Below are positions 51,974 to 60,300 of a DNA stretch of 64,000 nucleotides, piece after piece. A model generated the notes under the pieces. That model was not told the DNA's origin. It did not search any database and was given only the letters and a program-made list of their open reading frames with translations. The position numbers and the translations under genes are program-made. Location: assembly GCA_900770445.1 (NCBI GenBank), contig CAAGKO010000040.1:1-64000 (forward strand), in the 5' to 3' direction. Every line of letters starts with the position of its first letter. Position 1 is the first letter of the stretch. This DNA is from an uncultured Oribacterium sp. GTDB lineage: Bacteria > Bacillota > Clostridia > Lachnospirales > Lachnospiraceae.

Positions 51974-53629
51974 ATGCCGTCCATCACATTAACACACATC
52001 ACCAAACGCTGGAAAAACTATTTCGGTGTCGATGACCTCAGTCTCGATATCCCGGACAATGCCTTCGTCACCCTGCTGGGTCCTTCCGGCTGTGGAAAAA
52101 CCACCATCCTCCGTATGATCGCAGGACTCGAGACACCGACCGAAGGACAGATTAAAATCGGTGACCGCGTCGTCTTCGATTCCGATAAGGGCATCAATGT
52201 CCCGGCCAACAAACGAAAGGTCGGCTTCCTCTTCCAGAACTATGCACTCTGGCCGAACATGACCGTGTATCAGAACATCTCCTTCGGCCTCAAAAACATC
52301 AAGGAAGAGATGCCGCAGATCGACGTGAAGGCGAAGGTCAGCTCCGACCTCATGCATGCACTGAAAAGCGGAAAGAAGGTAAAGGACCAGATCGAGGACT
52401 GCCGCGATAAGAACGGAAAGCTCGATACCGAAAAGGCCTACGTGAAGCTCATCGATACCTTCAACCTCTCCATCATGAGCGCGAAGGAGCTCTTCAACCT
52501 GAAGATTCATGAGGCGGCGGATCCGCAGCAGGCAGCCGATGCGGCACGTGCCGGCTATGAGAAGACCCTTGCGGAGATCAATGCAGGCTATGCGGCGAAG
52601 GAGCAGGCCCTCGACGAGCATTTCCACGTCACACAGAACGGCACCGCGATCATGGAGGTCCGGAAATTAACGGACGAAGAGATCGACAGCCGTGTACGTC
52701 AGGTTTCCCGTGTCGTAAAGATCGGTATGTTCATGGATCGTTATCCGGCAGAGCTTTCCGGCGGTCAGCAGCAGCGTGTCGCCATCGCCCGTACACTCGC
52801 ACCGGAGCCACAGGTGCTCTTCATGGATGAGCCGCTCAGTAACCTCGATGCGAAGCTTCGTCTCGAGATGCGCTACGAGCTGCAGCGTCTTCACCTGGAG
52901 ACCGGATCGACCTTCGTGTATGTCACCCATGATCAGATGGAAGCGATGACCCTCGCGACGAAGATCTGCCTCATCAACAACGGTGTCCTCCAGCAGTACG
53001 ACGCACCGCTCGAGGTCTACAACCGCCCGACGAATCTCTTCGCGGCCGATTTCGTCGGCAACCCGTCCATCAACTTCGTAGAAGCCACGGGTGAGCAAAG
53101 TGCAGACGGCAGCGTCGCCCTCGAGATCTTCCATGGCATCCATGCACGCTTCATCCCGAACGAAACGCTCGCGCTTCCGACCTGGTTCACACAGCGGGAC
53201 GCAGATGCCGCCGCGAAGAAGCAGGCAGAAATCGACCGTCTGAAGCAGAAGCACGCCGTCGAGAAGAGCAACAAGGATGAGGTCTTCAAGTACCACATCG
53301 AGAAGGTCATCGAAGAGGACAGCTCCATCCTCGAGGATCCGGTCCTGACAAACCGCGACCTCGTGCTGGGCATCCGTCCGGAGGCCATCGACATCGAGCC
53401 GGATGGCGCGCTCCAGACCACGATCTTCGGTGCTATGCCGACCGGTATGGAATCGACGCTCAAGCTCTGCGTGCAGGATGACTATCTGCTGACCGGCGTG
53501 ATCTTCGGGAACAATGCCTACAGGATCGGCGAGCAGGCCGGCATCGACATCCACGGCAGCCACATCCTGCTGTTTGACCGTCAGTCCGGAAAGTGCATCG
53601 CCGACGGCCGTCTGGAAATCGAGAAGTAA
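51974..53629 (+). CDS. ABC importer ATP-binding protein with large insertions
   Basis: 551 residues, against about 350 for FbpC/PotA relatives. Walker A GPSGCGKTTI, Q-loop FQNYALWPNMT, signature LSGGQQQRVA, Walker B LFMDEPLSNLDAKLR and H-loop VTHD are intact. About 120 extra residues (roughly 110-235, Lys/Asp/Ala-rich and helical) sit between the Q-loop and signature. A further Lys/Glu-rich insert (about 395-445) interrupts the C-terminal TOBE region, which itself is recognisable from VLGIRPEAIDI. GGAGG overlaps the permease end. Works with the two preceding genes. Confidence 0.9.
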   Translation: MPSITLTHITKRWKNYFGVDDLSLDIPDNAFVTLLGPSGCGKTTILRMIAGLETPTEGQIKIGDRVVFDSDKGINVPANKRKVGFLFQNYALWPNMTVYQNISFGLKNIKEEMPQIDVKAKVSSDLMHALKSGKKVKDQIEDCRDKNGKLDTEKAYVKLIDTFNLSIMSAKELFNLKIHEAADPQQAADAARAGYEKTLAEINAGYAAKEQALDEHFHVTQNGTAIMEVRKLTDEEIDSRVRQVSRVVKIGMFMDRYPAELSGGQQQRVAIARTLAPEPQVLFMDEPLSNLDAKLRLEMRYELQRLHLETGSTFVYVTHDQMEAMTLATKICLINNGVLQQYDAPLEVYNRPTNLFAADFVGNPSINFVEATGEQSADGSVALEIFHGIHARFIPNETLALPTWFTQRDADAAAKKQAEIDRLKQKHAVEKSNKDEVFKYHIEKVIEEDSSILEDPVLTNRDLVLGIRPEAIDIEPDGALQTTIFGAMPTGMESTLKLCVQDDYLLTGVIFGNNAYRIGEQAGIDIHGSHILLFDRQSGKCIADGRLEIEK

Positions 53630-53633
53630 AGCC

Positions 53634-53662
53634 TTGACAAAGCGATGCGACGAACCTACAAT
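53634..53662 (+). promoter_or_regulatory. promoter of the thrS T-box leader
   Basis: TTGACA (53634-53639), a 17-base spacer and TACAAT (53657-53662). It begins four bases after the ATPase stop. Confidence 0.85.
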
Positions 53663-53669
53663 GGCTGTG

Positions 53670-53945
53670 TCAATTGAATAGACAGAAATCGTTGAAGAGG
53701 ACAGTAGTATTTGATTTCGGATTCAGAGAAGCGCCGCTTGCTGCGAGGCGTCGATGAAATAAATATGAACACCACCTCGGAGAGGTCCTTAATCGGACCC
53801 GTTGACTACGTTACCGTCGAAAGAGTGGTCATCTGTGCAGATGCAAAAGCATCCGCCCACAGGATATGTGGATGATGACAATTTGGGTGGAACCGCGAAT
53901 CTATCGTCCCAATCAGTTCGAAAGAGCTGGTTGGGACTCTTTAAT
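53670..53945 (+). promoter_or_regulatory. T-box riboswitch, threonine-specific
   Basis: T-box sequence TGGGTGGAACCGCG at 53884-53897. The terminator arms are 53906-53916 and 53927-53937 (one G-U), followed by TCTTTAATTT. Stem I includes GAAGAGGACAGTAG near 53694. The specifier codon is most likely ACC at 53771-53773 (Thr), in agreement with the downstream gene. Uncharged tRNA-Thr would bind and favour the antiterminator. Between the terminator and thrS (53946-54034) are two further small hairpins (CTGGAC/GTCCAG and CAGCC/GGCTG followed by TTTT). Confidence 0.9.
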
Positions 53946-54034
53946 TTATTCGCTGTGTGGCACTGGACCGGTTGTCCAGACACGAAATCAGCCGTCCCAA
54001 AGGGCTGGTTTTGAAACATTCAAAGGAGAAACAA

Positions 54035-55921
54035 ATGGAAAAGGAAGAGTTATTACAGGTGTATCGTCATTCCCTCGCACACATCCTCGCGAAGGCGGTG
54101 ATCGAGATCTACGGTAAGGAAGTACAGTACGGCATCGGACCTCAGATCGAGGACGGCTGCTACTATGATTTCGTACTGCCGGAGGGCAAGAGCATCGGTG
54201 AGGAGGACTTCAAGGCCATCGAGAACAAGATGCGTGAGATCATCAAGCGTCGTGAGCCGTGGACACGGAAGGAAGTATCGAAGGCCGAGGCGAAGGAGAT
54301 CTTCAAGGATCAGAAGTTCAAGCTTGAGCTGATCGAGGAGCTTCCGGAGGACGAGACCATCTCTGTTTACTATACCGGTGATGATTATGTCGATCTCTGC
54401 CGTGGACCGCACGTAGAGAATTCACAGGAGCTGATGAGCGCGGCTTACCAGATTCACAGCTGTTCCGCAGCGTACTGGAGAGGTGATGAGAAGCGTGACC
54501 ACATGCAGCGTGTCTATGTGTATGCATTCCCGACGAAGGATGAGCTGAAGCAGCACGTAAAGATGATCGAGGAGGCACGTGAGCGTGACCACAAGAAGAT
54601 CGGTGCACAGCTCGAGCTCTTCATGTTCAACGAGACCGCTCCGGGTATGCCATACTGGCTGCCACGTGGATGGCAGATGTACCAGGCACTGCTTCAGTAC
54701 AGCCGTGAGGTACAGCGTCGCCATGGCTACACCGAGATCGCAGCTCCGCTCGTAAATAACAAGCGTCTCTGGCTCGTTTCCGGCCACTGGGCACACTATC
54801 TGAACAACATGTTCATCGTTCCGGGTATCGATGGTTACACCACGGCCGATGCCGATATCGAGAACGTGGTCGAGGACTATAAGGATGCGGCAGCCGAGAA
54901 GAAGGTAGCGAAGATCCAGGCAGGTTCTGTCATTTACAACCGTGAGAGCATCGACACCATGGCGGCGAAGCCGATGAACTGCCCGAACGCGATGCTCACC
55001 TTTAAGCGTAAGCTTCGTTCCTACAAGGAGCTCCCGATCCGTTACTCCGAGTACGATGTGCTGCACCGTAAGGAGAAGTCCGGTCAGATGAACGGTCTCT
55101 TCCGTGTACAGGAGTTCCGTCAGGATGATGACCATACCTTCGTGATGGAGTCCCAGATCAAGGATGAGATCGCCGATGTGATCTCCATCGCAGACGAGAT
55201 CTACAAGACCTTCGGTGTCACCTACCGTGCAGAGCTCTCCACCAGACCGGATGATTTCATGGGTGATCTCGACGTCTGGAATCGTGCAGAGGCATCCCTC
55301 AAGTCCATCCTCGACGAGAAGTATGGCGAGGGCGGCTACGAGATCAATGAAGGCGACGGCGCATTCTATGGCCCGAAGATCGACCTTCAGATCAAGGATG
55401 CACTCGGTCGTGAGTGGCAGTGCGGTACGGTTCAGCTCGACTTCCAGCTTCCGCACAATTTCGGCCTGAACTACACTGCAGAGGACGGCACACAGCAGAT
55501 GCCGGTCGTTATTCACCGTGCGATCTACGGTTCCCTCGAGCGTTTCATCGGTATCATCATCGAGAACTTCAAGGGCAACTTCCCGTTCTGGCTGAATCCG
55601 TATCAGGTAGCCCTCGTTCCGATCCGTGAGGAGCACAACGCCTATGCGAAGAAGGTCGAGGAGGCGCTCATGAACGCCGGTATCCGTGTCGAGGCGGACT
55701 ACAGCGATAAGAACATGAAGACGAAGATCAAGGGCTTCAAGAACTACAAGGATCCGTACATCCTCGTACTCGGTGATCACGAGGCAGAGGAGAACACCGT
55801 ATCCATCAACGTACGTGGCTCCAACAAGCAGATCCAGAACGTTCCGCTCGATAAGTTCGTCGCTTTCTGCCAGAAGCTGAACAGAGAGCACACCCTCGAG
55901 CTTCCGGACGAGATTGACTGA
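54035..55921 (+). CDS. thrS: threonine--tRNA ligase without TGS domain
   Basis: 628 residues from ATG 54035 (AAAGGAG upstream). The N-terminal TGS domain (about 60 residues) of standard ThrRS is absent; the protein opens at the editing domain, with RHSLAHILAKAV and CRGPHV. The class II core has MNCPNAM (zinc Cys), RVQEFRQDDDHTF (zinc His) and VVIHRAIYGSLERF (zinc His). An extra 40-residue stretch (about 265-305, Asp/Lys-rich) precedes MNCP, where the usual enzyme has a short loop. The anticodon-binding domain fills 520-628. Control by the T-box is clear. Confidence 0.93.
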   Translation: MEKEELLQVYRHSLAHILAKAVIEIYGKEVQYGIGPQIEDGCYYDFVLPEGKSIGEEDFKAIENKMREIIKRREPWTRKEVSKAEAKEIFKDQKFKLELIEELPEDETISVYYTGDDYVDLCRGPHVENSQELMSAAYQIHSCSAAYWRGDEKRDHMQRVYVYAFPTKDELKQHVKMIEEARERDHKKIGAQLELFMFNETAPGMPYWLPRGWQMYQALLQYSREVQRRHGYTEIAAPLVNNKRLWLVSGHWAHYLNNMFIVPGIDGYTTADADIENVVEDYKDAAAEKKVAKIQAGSVIYNRESIDTMAAKPMNCPNAMLTFKRKLRSYKELPIRYSEYDVLHRKEKSGQMNGLFRVQEFRQDDDHTFVMESQIKDEIADVISIADEIYKTFGVTYRAELSTRPDDFMGDLDVWNRAEASLKSILDEKYGEGGYEINEGDGAFYGPKIDLQIKDALGREWQCGTVQLDFQLPHNFGLNYTAEDGTQQMPVVIHRAIYGSLERFIGIIIENFKGNFPFWLNPYQVALVPIREEHNAYAKKVEEALMNAGIRVEADYSDKNMKTKIKGFKNYKDPYILVLGDHEAEENTVSINVRGSNKQIQNVPLDKFVAFCQKLNREHTLELPDEID

Positions 55922-56215
55922 AGCTGATCGGATGATCGAAGCCGCTGCCGGTGGCGGATATCGTCGCTTCGGCAGACAGCGGATGCGTAGCGGAAGAACT
56001 GTACGGAGACGCGTAGAAATCGTGCAGTTTCCGGTTGATTTAAGTTTTTTTTCTACTAAAATAGAATACAGAATACGCATGATGCAGCATCTCCGTCGGA
56101 GGTGCTGCATTCTTCATGCAGAAAAAAGTTCACTGCTGTGGATGGGCCTGGCGCGAGGGCATCGACACGCCTCGCTATAGAAGCGCAGTAATATTAGAAC
56201 GAAGCGGAGATGGTT
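55922..56215 (+). other. intergenic region after thrS
   Basis: No gene is convincing; an 88-codon frame crosses it but has no ribosome site and biased composition. Two hairpins are visible: AACTGTACG with CGTGCAGTT (55997-56005, 56021-56029) ahead of a T8 run near 56044-56052, and a 13-bp stem ATGCAGCATCTCC (56082-56094) with 56098-56110. One of these probably terminates thrS. Confidence 0.5.
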
Positions 56216-56890
56216 ATGAGCTTTGATGATGTGATTTTTGTTCTCGAAATGATCGGTACGGTGGCTTTTGCGATTTCCGGTGTCATGGTCGCGAAGGAGC
56301 GGAAGATGGACATCTTCGGTGCCATCGTGCTCGGCTGTGCGACGGCGGTCGGCGGCGGTATGATCCGTGACCTCATCCTCGGCGAGATCCCACCGGCGAT
56401 GTTCACGAAACCGGTCTATGTGACGGTCGCCTTCATCACCTGCGTCGTCGACTTCATCTTCGAGCGCAGCCACACCACCGAAACCTATATGGATAAGATC
56501 GACCGGAACCGTATCCGCTCGAACTTCATCCTGAACGTCGCGGATTCCGTCGGCCTCGCTGCGTTCGTCGTCGTCGGCTGCCGTACGGCGGTCAATGCAG
56601 GCTACGGTACAAATATGTTCCTCGCCTGCTTCGTCGGCGTCCTCACCGGCATCGGCGGTGGCATCCTCCGCGATATTTTCGCCGGTCAGATGCCGCTCAT
56701 CATGCGAAAACGTGTCTATGGTATCGCAGCCATCGTGGGCGCCATCGTCTACTGCGGCCTGTCTGTCATCGCTCGCCCGGCCGGTACCTTCGGAAGCACG
56801 ATGATCGCCGCGGTGGTCAGCATGCTTGTGACGGTTCTGATCCGCTTCCTCGCGATCTGCTTTCACTGGAACCTGCCTTCATTTAAGTGA
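56216..56890 (+). CDS. TRIC/UPF0126 family membrane channel
   Basis: 224 residues, about seven membrane helices in two repeated halves. Each half carries the glycine-rich signature: AVGGGMIRDLILGEIP and GIGGGILRDIFAGQMP. These are the marks of the UPF0126/YicG family, related to trimeric intracellular cation channels and conducting monovalent cations in studied cases. The start at 56216 is preceded by GGAG at the right distance; ATG 56210 would leave no spacing. Single gene. Confidence 0.92.
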   Translation: MSFDDVIFVLEMIGTVAFAISGVMVAKERKMDIFGAIVLGCATAVGGGMIRDLILGEIPPAMFTKPVYVTVAFITCVVDFIFERSHTTETYMDKIDRNRIRSNFILNVADSVGLAAFVVVGCRTAVNAGYGTNMFLACFVGVLTGIGGGILRDIFAGQMPLIMRKRVYGIAAIVGAIVYCGLSVIARPAGTFGSTMIAAVVSMLVTVLIRFLAICFHWNLPSFK

Positions 56891-56999
56891 GCGGAAGCCA
56901 GGCTTCCGGAGATTGCAGAAACGCGGACAGGCCATTCGTCACCGCAGCTGCTCATATATACATGTACGAACACATCCGTGACGATCAAGAAAGGAAATT

Positions 57000-57854
57000 A
57001 TGAAAACAGCGATTATTACAGGTGCCTCCCGCGGTGTGGGGAGAGCAGTGGCAGAGACATTGGCCCAGGATGGCTGGCGGCTCATCCTGAACTGTCGGTC
57101 CCGCTTCGACCTCCTGGAGCAGGAGGCGGAGAAGCTCCGCAGCGTGACGGAGGTGCATACTGTGCACGGGCCGATCACCGATGAGGTACTGGCCGCGCTG
57201 CTCGGTACACCGGGTACGAAAACCATTCCGATCCTTACAGAAGAAGATATCGAAAGAGCGCAGCTTGAAACATGTACTTGCTGCGAAGAGAAGAGCGATC
57301 CGCTCCCTTCGCACGATCAGCAGGATGCGTATGCACGACGCACGCGGATCGAGACCCCGGAGGATGCCATCCTTCTCGTAAATAACGCCGGTATCTCGAC
57401 CTTCAACCTCGCCCAGGACGTCTCGGATGACGAACTCGATGCGATGCTCGATGCCAATGTGAAGGACATGTTCCGCCTCACCCGCGCAGTGATCCCGTAT
57501 ATGCTGCGTGCCTCTGAGGGCCGCATCCTCAACATGAGCTCCGTCTGGGGCGTGGTCGGTGCATCCATGGAGTCGGTCTACAGCCTCACGAAGGGCGCGG
57601 TCAATGCTTTCACCGAGGCGCTGGCGAAGGAGCTCGCACCGACCCATATCCCGGTCAATGCCATCGCCATCGGTTGCGTGGACACGGATATGAACGGCTG
57701 GATGAGCGCCGAGGACCGGGCACAGCTCGAGGACGAGATCCCGTACGGGCGCATGTGTACACCGGCAGAGGTCGCAGACTTCGTACGTCTCCTCGCTGCC
57801 GCACCGGCCTACCTCACCGGACAGATCATCCGCTTCGACGGCGGCTGGATCTAA
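57000..57854 (+). CDS. short-chain dehydrogenase/reductase with a Cys-containing insertion
   Basis: 284 residues, an NAD(P)-dependent oxidoreductase of the FabG-like classical SDR type. TGASRGVG (7-14) binds the cofactor; NNAG is at 128-131, SSVWG (S180-181), and the catalytic Y194/K198 pair in YSLTK. The end QIIRFDGGW is typical. About 40-45 extra residues (65-115) separate beta-3 from NNAG. They include TCTCCEEK and a His/Asp/Arg-rich stretch with no counterpart in FabG. AAGGAAA is the ribosome site. Substrate unknown; not placed in a fatty-acid operon, so fabG is not claimed. Confidence 0.88.
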   Translation: MKTAIITGASRGVGRAVAETLAQDGWRLILNCRSRFDLLEQEAEKLRSVTEVHTVHGPITDEVLAALLGTPGTKTIPILTEEDIERAQLETCTCCEEKSDPLPSHDQQDAYARRTRIETPEDAILLVNNAGISTFNLAQDVSDDELDAMLDANVKDMFRLTRAVIPYMLRASEGRILNMSSVWGVVGASMESVYSLTKGAVNAFTEALAKELAPTHIPVNAIAIGCVDTDMNGWMSAEDRAQLEDEIPYGRMCTPAEVADFVRLLAAAPAYLTGQIIRFDGGWI

Positions 57855-57865
57855 GATTTGAAATA

Positions 57866-57891
57866 CTGTTCAGACAGTGGGGACCCGGAGG
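57866..57891. repeat. dispersed intergenic repeat, copy E (partial)
   Basis: CTGTTCAGAC (57866-57875) equals the tip of the 60067 palindrome. GGGGACCCGGAGG (57879-57891) equals the start of copy D extended by one G. Only three bases separate them. Confidence 0.55.
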
Positions 57892-57929
57892 AACGCTTAT
57901 AGGCCCTCTGCATCGTAAGCAAATTGTAA

Positions 57930-58022
57930 TATAATTTGTAAGGAAAGATCACGGCGTTTGTGCTAAAGTTAAGGTGTTCGAAATCTTCGAAACCGATTTT
58001 GCAACGCCGCTTTTTTGCGGCT
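57930..58022 (+). promoter_or_regulatory. promoter element and hairpin leader of the NlpC/P60 gene
   Basis: TATAAT (57930-57935) is a -10 candidate with no strong -35. Downstream, CGGCGTT (about 57952-57958) pairs with AACGCCG (about 58003-58009) around a TTCGAA-containing arm and runs into TTTTTT. The same GCCGC (58006-58010) can instead pair with GCGGC (58017-58021) across that T6. These exclusive pairings suggest an attenuator. I recognise no known riboswitch core. Confidence 0.4.
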
Positions 58023-58099
58023 TCTTTCAGAGACATCTTCGTTTCATGCCACGGACCGCTCCAGCGCCCCGTGGATCCGATAAAAGTATGGGAGAAAAC

Positions 58100-59155
58100 G
58101 TGAATAGACCCAGTATGAATCATCTTATGCATCCTATGACACAGGAAACCGGTGCGCGTCTGCATGCCGGTTCTTCGTATGCCCAGAAGCGTCGCACGCG
58201 GAAGCTCGCGCGGAAGCTGGCCCTGCTTCTCATGTTCAGCCTGACGACCACCACGACCGCGCTGGCGGACGAGGTCCTGATCGGCATCGGCGACGGCCCG
58301 GTATCGGACGAGGAGCTCGGCATCTCCGACCAGGATCTGGCTGCGGCAACGGACGGCTCCATGATTCCGGAGTATAAAATCTCCGAGATCCATGAGACCA
58401 GTGCCAATGTCGTCAGCGAACAGTATACCGTGGCGCAGGACTCAACGGCAGCCGAAACGATCCAGGAAGGCGCGGTTTCGACCGAAGGAAAAGAAACCCT
58501 GCTGGAAATCGTGGATTCGGTCGATGATTTCGCCGTTTTTAAGAAGAACACACAGAGTGCCACAGGTACCAGCTCCACTTCACAGAAGAACACGGTCAGT
58601 CCAGCCGCGAATATCCTCACGAATGCCGGCACCAGTGGCGTGAGCGCGGCCGCCGGGAACATCATCCAGGCTGCCGGCGATGCTGTCAGTGGAACGACCG
58701 GCACGAGCATTTTAAGTCGCAGTAATGTCATCGAGGCCGGCACCTCCATCGTAAAGTCGATCAGCAGCAGTCTTCCGGTCATCGCAACGACGGCTTCCCG
58801 TCAGGCACTGATCCAGTACGCGAAGCAGTTCCTCGGAAACCCATATGTCTATGGTGGAACTTCCCTCACGGACGGTGCCGACTGCTCCGGCTTCGTACAG
58901 CAGATTTTCAGGCACTTCGGCATCACGACAGGGCGTAGCTCCCGTGATCAGTACGCGAATGCACAGTCCATCCGCTTCGAGCAGCTCCAGCCGGGCGACC
59001 TCGTATTCTACGCATCCGGTGATTACATCAACCACGTCGCGATCTATGCCGGCGATGGTGTCATCATCCATGCCGCGAATGCACGTACCGGCATCTGCAC
59101 CGGCCGCTATGATTACCGTACACCGGTCGGCTATGGACGCTTCATCCAGAACTGA
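58100..59155 (+). CDS. secreted NlpC/P60 peptidoglycan hydrolase
   Basis: 351 residues from GTG 58100 (GGGAG five bases upstream); ATG 58088 has no ribosome site and ATG 58115 is possible. A long n-region (RRTRKLARK) and hydrophobic core form a signal peptide ending near ALA. A Ser/Thr/Ala-rich linker (60-230) leads to the NlpC/P60 domain (about 235-351), with the catalytic Cys in DGADCSGFVQQ and His in YINHVAIYAGDG. Such enzymes cut gamma-D-Glu-diaminopimelate bonds. No SH3 or LysM binding domain is visible. Confidence 0.9.
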   Translation: MNRPSMNHLMHPMTQETGARLHAGSSYAQKRRTRKLARKLALLLMFSLTTTTTALADEVLIGIGDGPVSDEELGISDQDLAAATDGSMIPEYKISEIHETSANVVSEQYTVAQDSTAAETIQEGAVSTEGKETLLEIVDSVDDFAVFKKNTQSATGTSSTSQKNTVSPAANILTNAGTSGVSAAAGNIIQAAGDAVSGTTGTSILSRSNVIEAGTSIVKSISSSLPVIATTASRQALIQYAKQFLGNPYVYGGTSLTDGADCSGFVQQIFRHFGITTGRSSRDQYANAQSIRFEQLQPGDLVFYASGDYINHVAIYAGDGVIIHAANARTGICTGRYDYRTPVGYGRFIQN

Positions 59156-59263
59156 TGAGAAGAGAACATCCGGATACCGGTCAGCGAGAACGCGTTCCAC
59201 CGACCGGCTTCGGGAAGCGATATCTCCAGTATAAAAGCCTGCCCATCGGCGAGGCTTCACCGT

Positions 59264-59313
59264 AAACGAAGAACCCCTTAAGCGAAACAGCTTAAGGGGT
59301 TCTTCGTTTTATG
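59264..59313. terminator. bidirectional terminator between NlpC gene and hpf
   Basis: Perfect 20-bp stem, 59264-59283 with 59290-59309 around GAAACA; the core is GAACCCCTTAAGC. T-run on the plus side and A-run on the other. A smaller hairpin AAGCCTGCC/GGC-AGGCTT (59235-59257) lies just upstream. 59314-59419 contains nothing else but GAGGCC/GGCCTC near 59397-59413. Confidence 0.92.
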
Positions 59314-59419
59314 GAGTCCATATGACAAATGGATGATCAGCATCACTGTCTAACGTACGATGGATACCACTCGATGAAATATTATATTGTATAAGGAGGC
59401 CTGCCGGCCTCTCCGGGAA

Positions 59420-59950
59420 TCAGTACTCCGGCTCGATCAGGCCGTAGTTTCCGCTCTTTCTCTTATATACGACGGCGACGTTTCCGGTATCGCCGTTCTG
59501 GAATACGAAGAAGGTATGGCCGACCAGCTCCATCTGGAGACAAGCCTCTTCCGGGGTCATCGGCTTCAGGTTGAAGTGCTTCGTACGCTCGATCTGGATC
59601 TCATCCTCACCGAGATCATCTTCCAGCTCCTCTGCGAAGGCCTCGGAGAAATCAGCGGCCTGCTGGCGACCGATCAGCTTCGTGCGATACTTGCGGATCT
59701 GACGCTCGATGACGTCAACAACCATATCGAGAGACTGGAACTTATCCGGTGTGATCTCCTCGGCACGGATGACGCCGTCCTTTACCGGGATGGTCACCTC
59801 GACCTTGTACTTGCTTTTCTCAGTGGAGAGAGTGACATTGCAGATGGTGTCTTCCTTGAAGAACTTCGATAACTTGCCCAGCTTCCGATCGATCTGGTCC
59901 TTCATGCCGTCAGATACAGTAACATTTCTTCCTGTGATGTTAAACTTCAT
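59420..59950 (-). CDS. hpf: ribosome hibernation promoting factor, long form
   Basis: 176 residues from ATG 59950 (GGGAG upstream). The N-terminal S30AE domain (1-100: MKFNITGRNVTVSDGMKDQI, KLSKFF) binds the 30S decoding region. A linker leads to the C-terminal dimerisation domain (about 118-176: KPMTPEEACLQMELVGHTFF, VVYKRKSGNYGLIEP), which joins two ribosomes into a 100S particle. The long form is the Firmicute type. Upstream, on the minus strand, TATAAT near 60015 is a possible -10. Confidence 0.95.
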   Translation of the reverse strand: MKFNITGRNVTVSDGMKDQIDRKLGKLSKFFKEDTICNVTLSTEKSKYKVEVTIPVKDGVIRAEEITPDKFQSLDMVVDVIERQIRKYRTKLIGRQQAADFSEAFAEELEDDLGEDEIQIERTKHFNLKPMTPEEACLQMELVGHTFFVFQNGDTGNVAVVYKRKSGNYGLIEPEY

Positions 59951-60066
59951 AGAATCACGCTCCCTTAAAAAAGATTTCCTGATGTGGGTCATTCAGGATA
60001 TGTATATTATATCATATATAGAAGAAATTTCTACAACGTAATGGATATGTAAAATATAATCCGTTA

Positions 60067-60146
60067 CTGTTCAGACGTCGTTAAGTCAAGTCGTGGCCCG
60101 GCTGCTGTTCGCCGAGCCACGACTTGACTTGACTACGTCTGAACAG
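60067..60146. repeat. 80-bp near-perfect palindrome (repeat copy F) between hpf and secA
   Basis: Arms 60067-60097 and 60116-60146 are reverse complements at 29 of 31 positions around an 18-base centre. The right arm matches 139-172 of copy A at 30 of 34. The arm tip CTGTTCAGAC recurs at 57866. It lies between divergent genes and lacks T-runs, so it is more like a repeat element than a terminator. 59951-60066 and 60147-60188 hold only promoter-type AT-rich sequence. Confidence 0.85.
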
Positions 60147-60188
60147 CAGCGAAATATATGAATTAAATGTTAACAATCAAAAGCTTTC

Positions 60189-60217
60189 TTGAATAAAAAA
60201 GTGTTTAGTGATAAGAT
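60189..60217 (+). promoter_or_regulatory. candidate secA promoter
   Basis: TTGAAT (60189-60194), a 17-base spacer and TAAGAT (60212-60217), about 85 bases before the ATG. Confidence 0.6.
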
Positions 60218-60300
60218 TTCAGAGTTATAGCCATAAGTAGAACGAAAAGTGTAGGCAGATGTATCGCTGTATGCACTTGCGATAAGGAGTACTAGAGCAA

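Noticed and set aside
55914..56180. 88-codon plus-strand frame after thrS
   Set aside because: No ribosome site; it crosses two hairpins and a T-run, and the composition is unlike the neighbouring genes.
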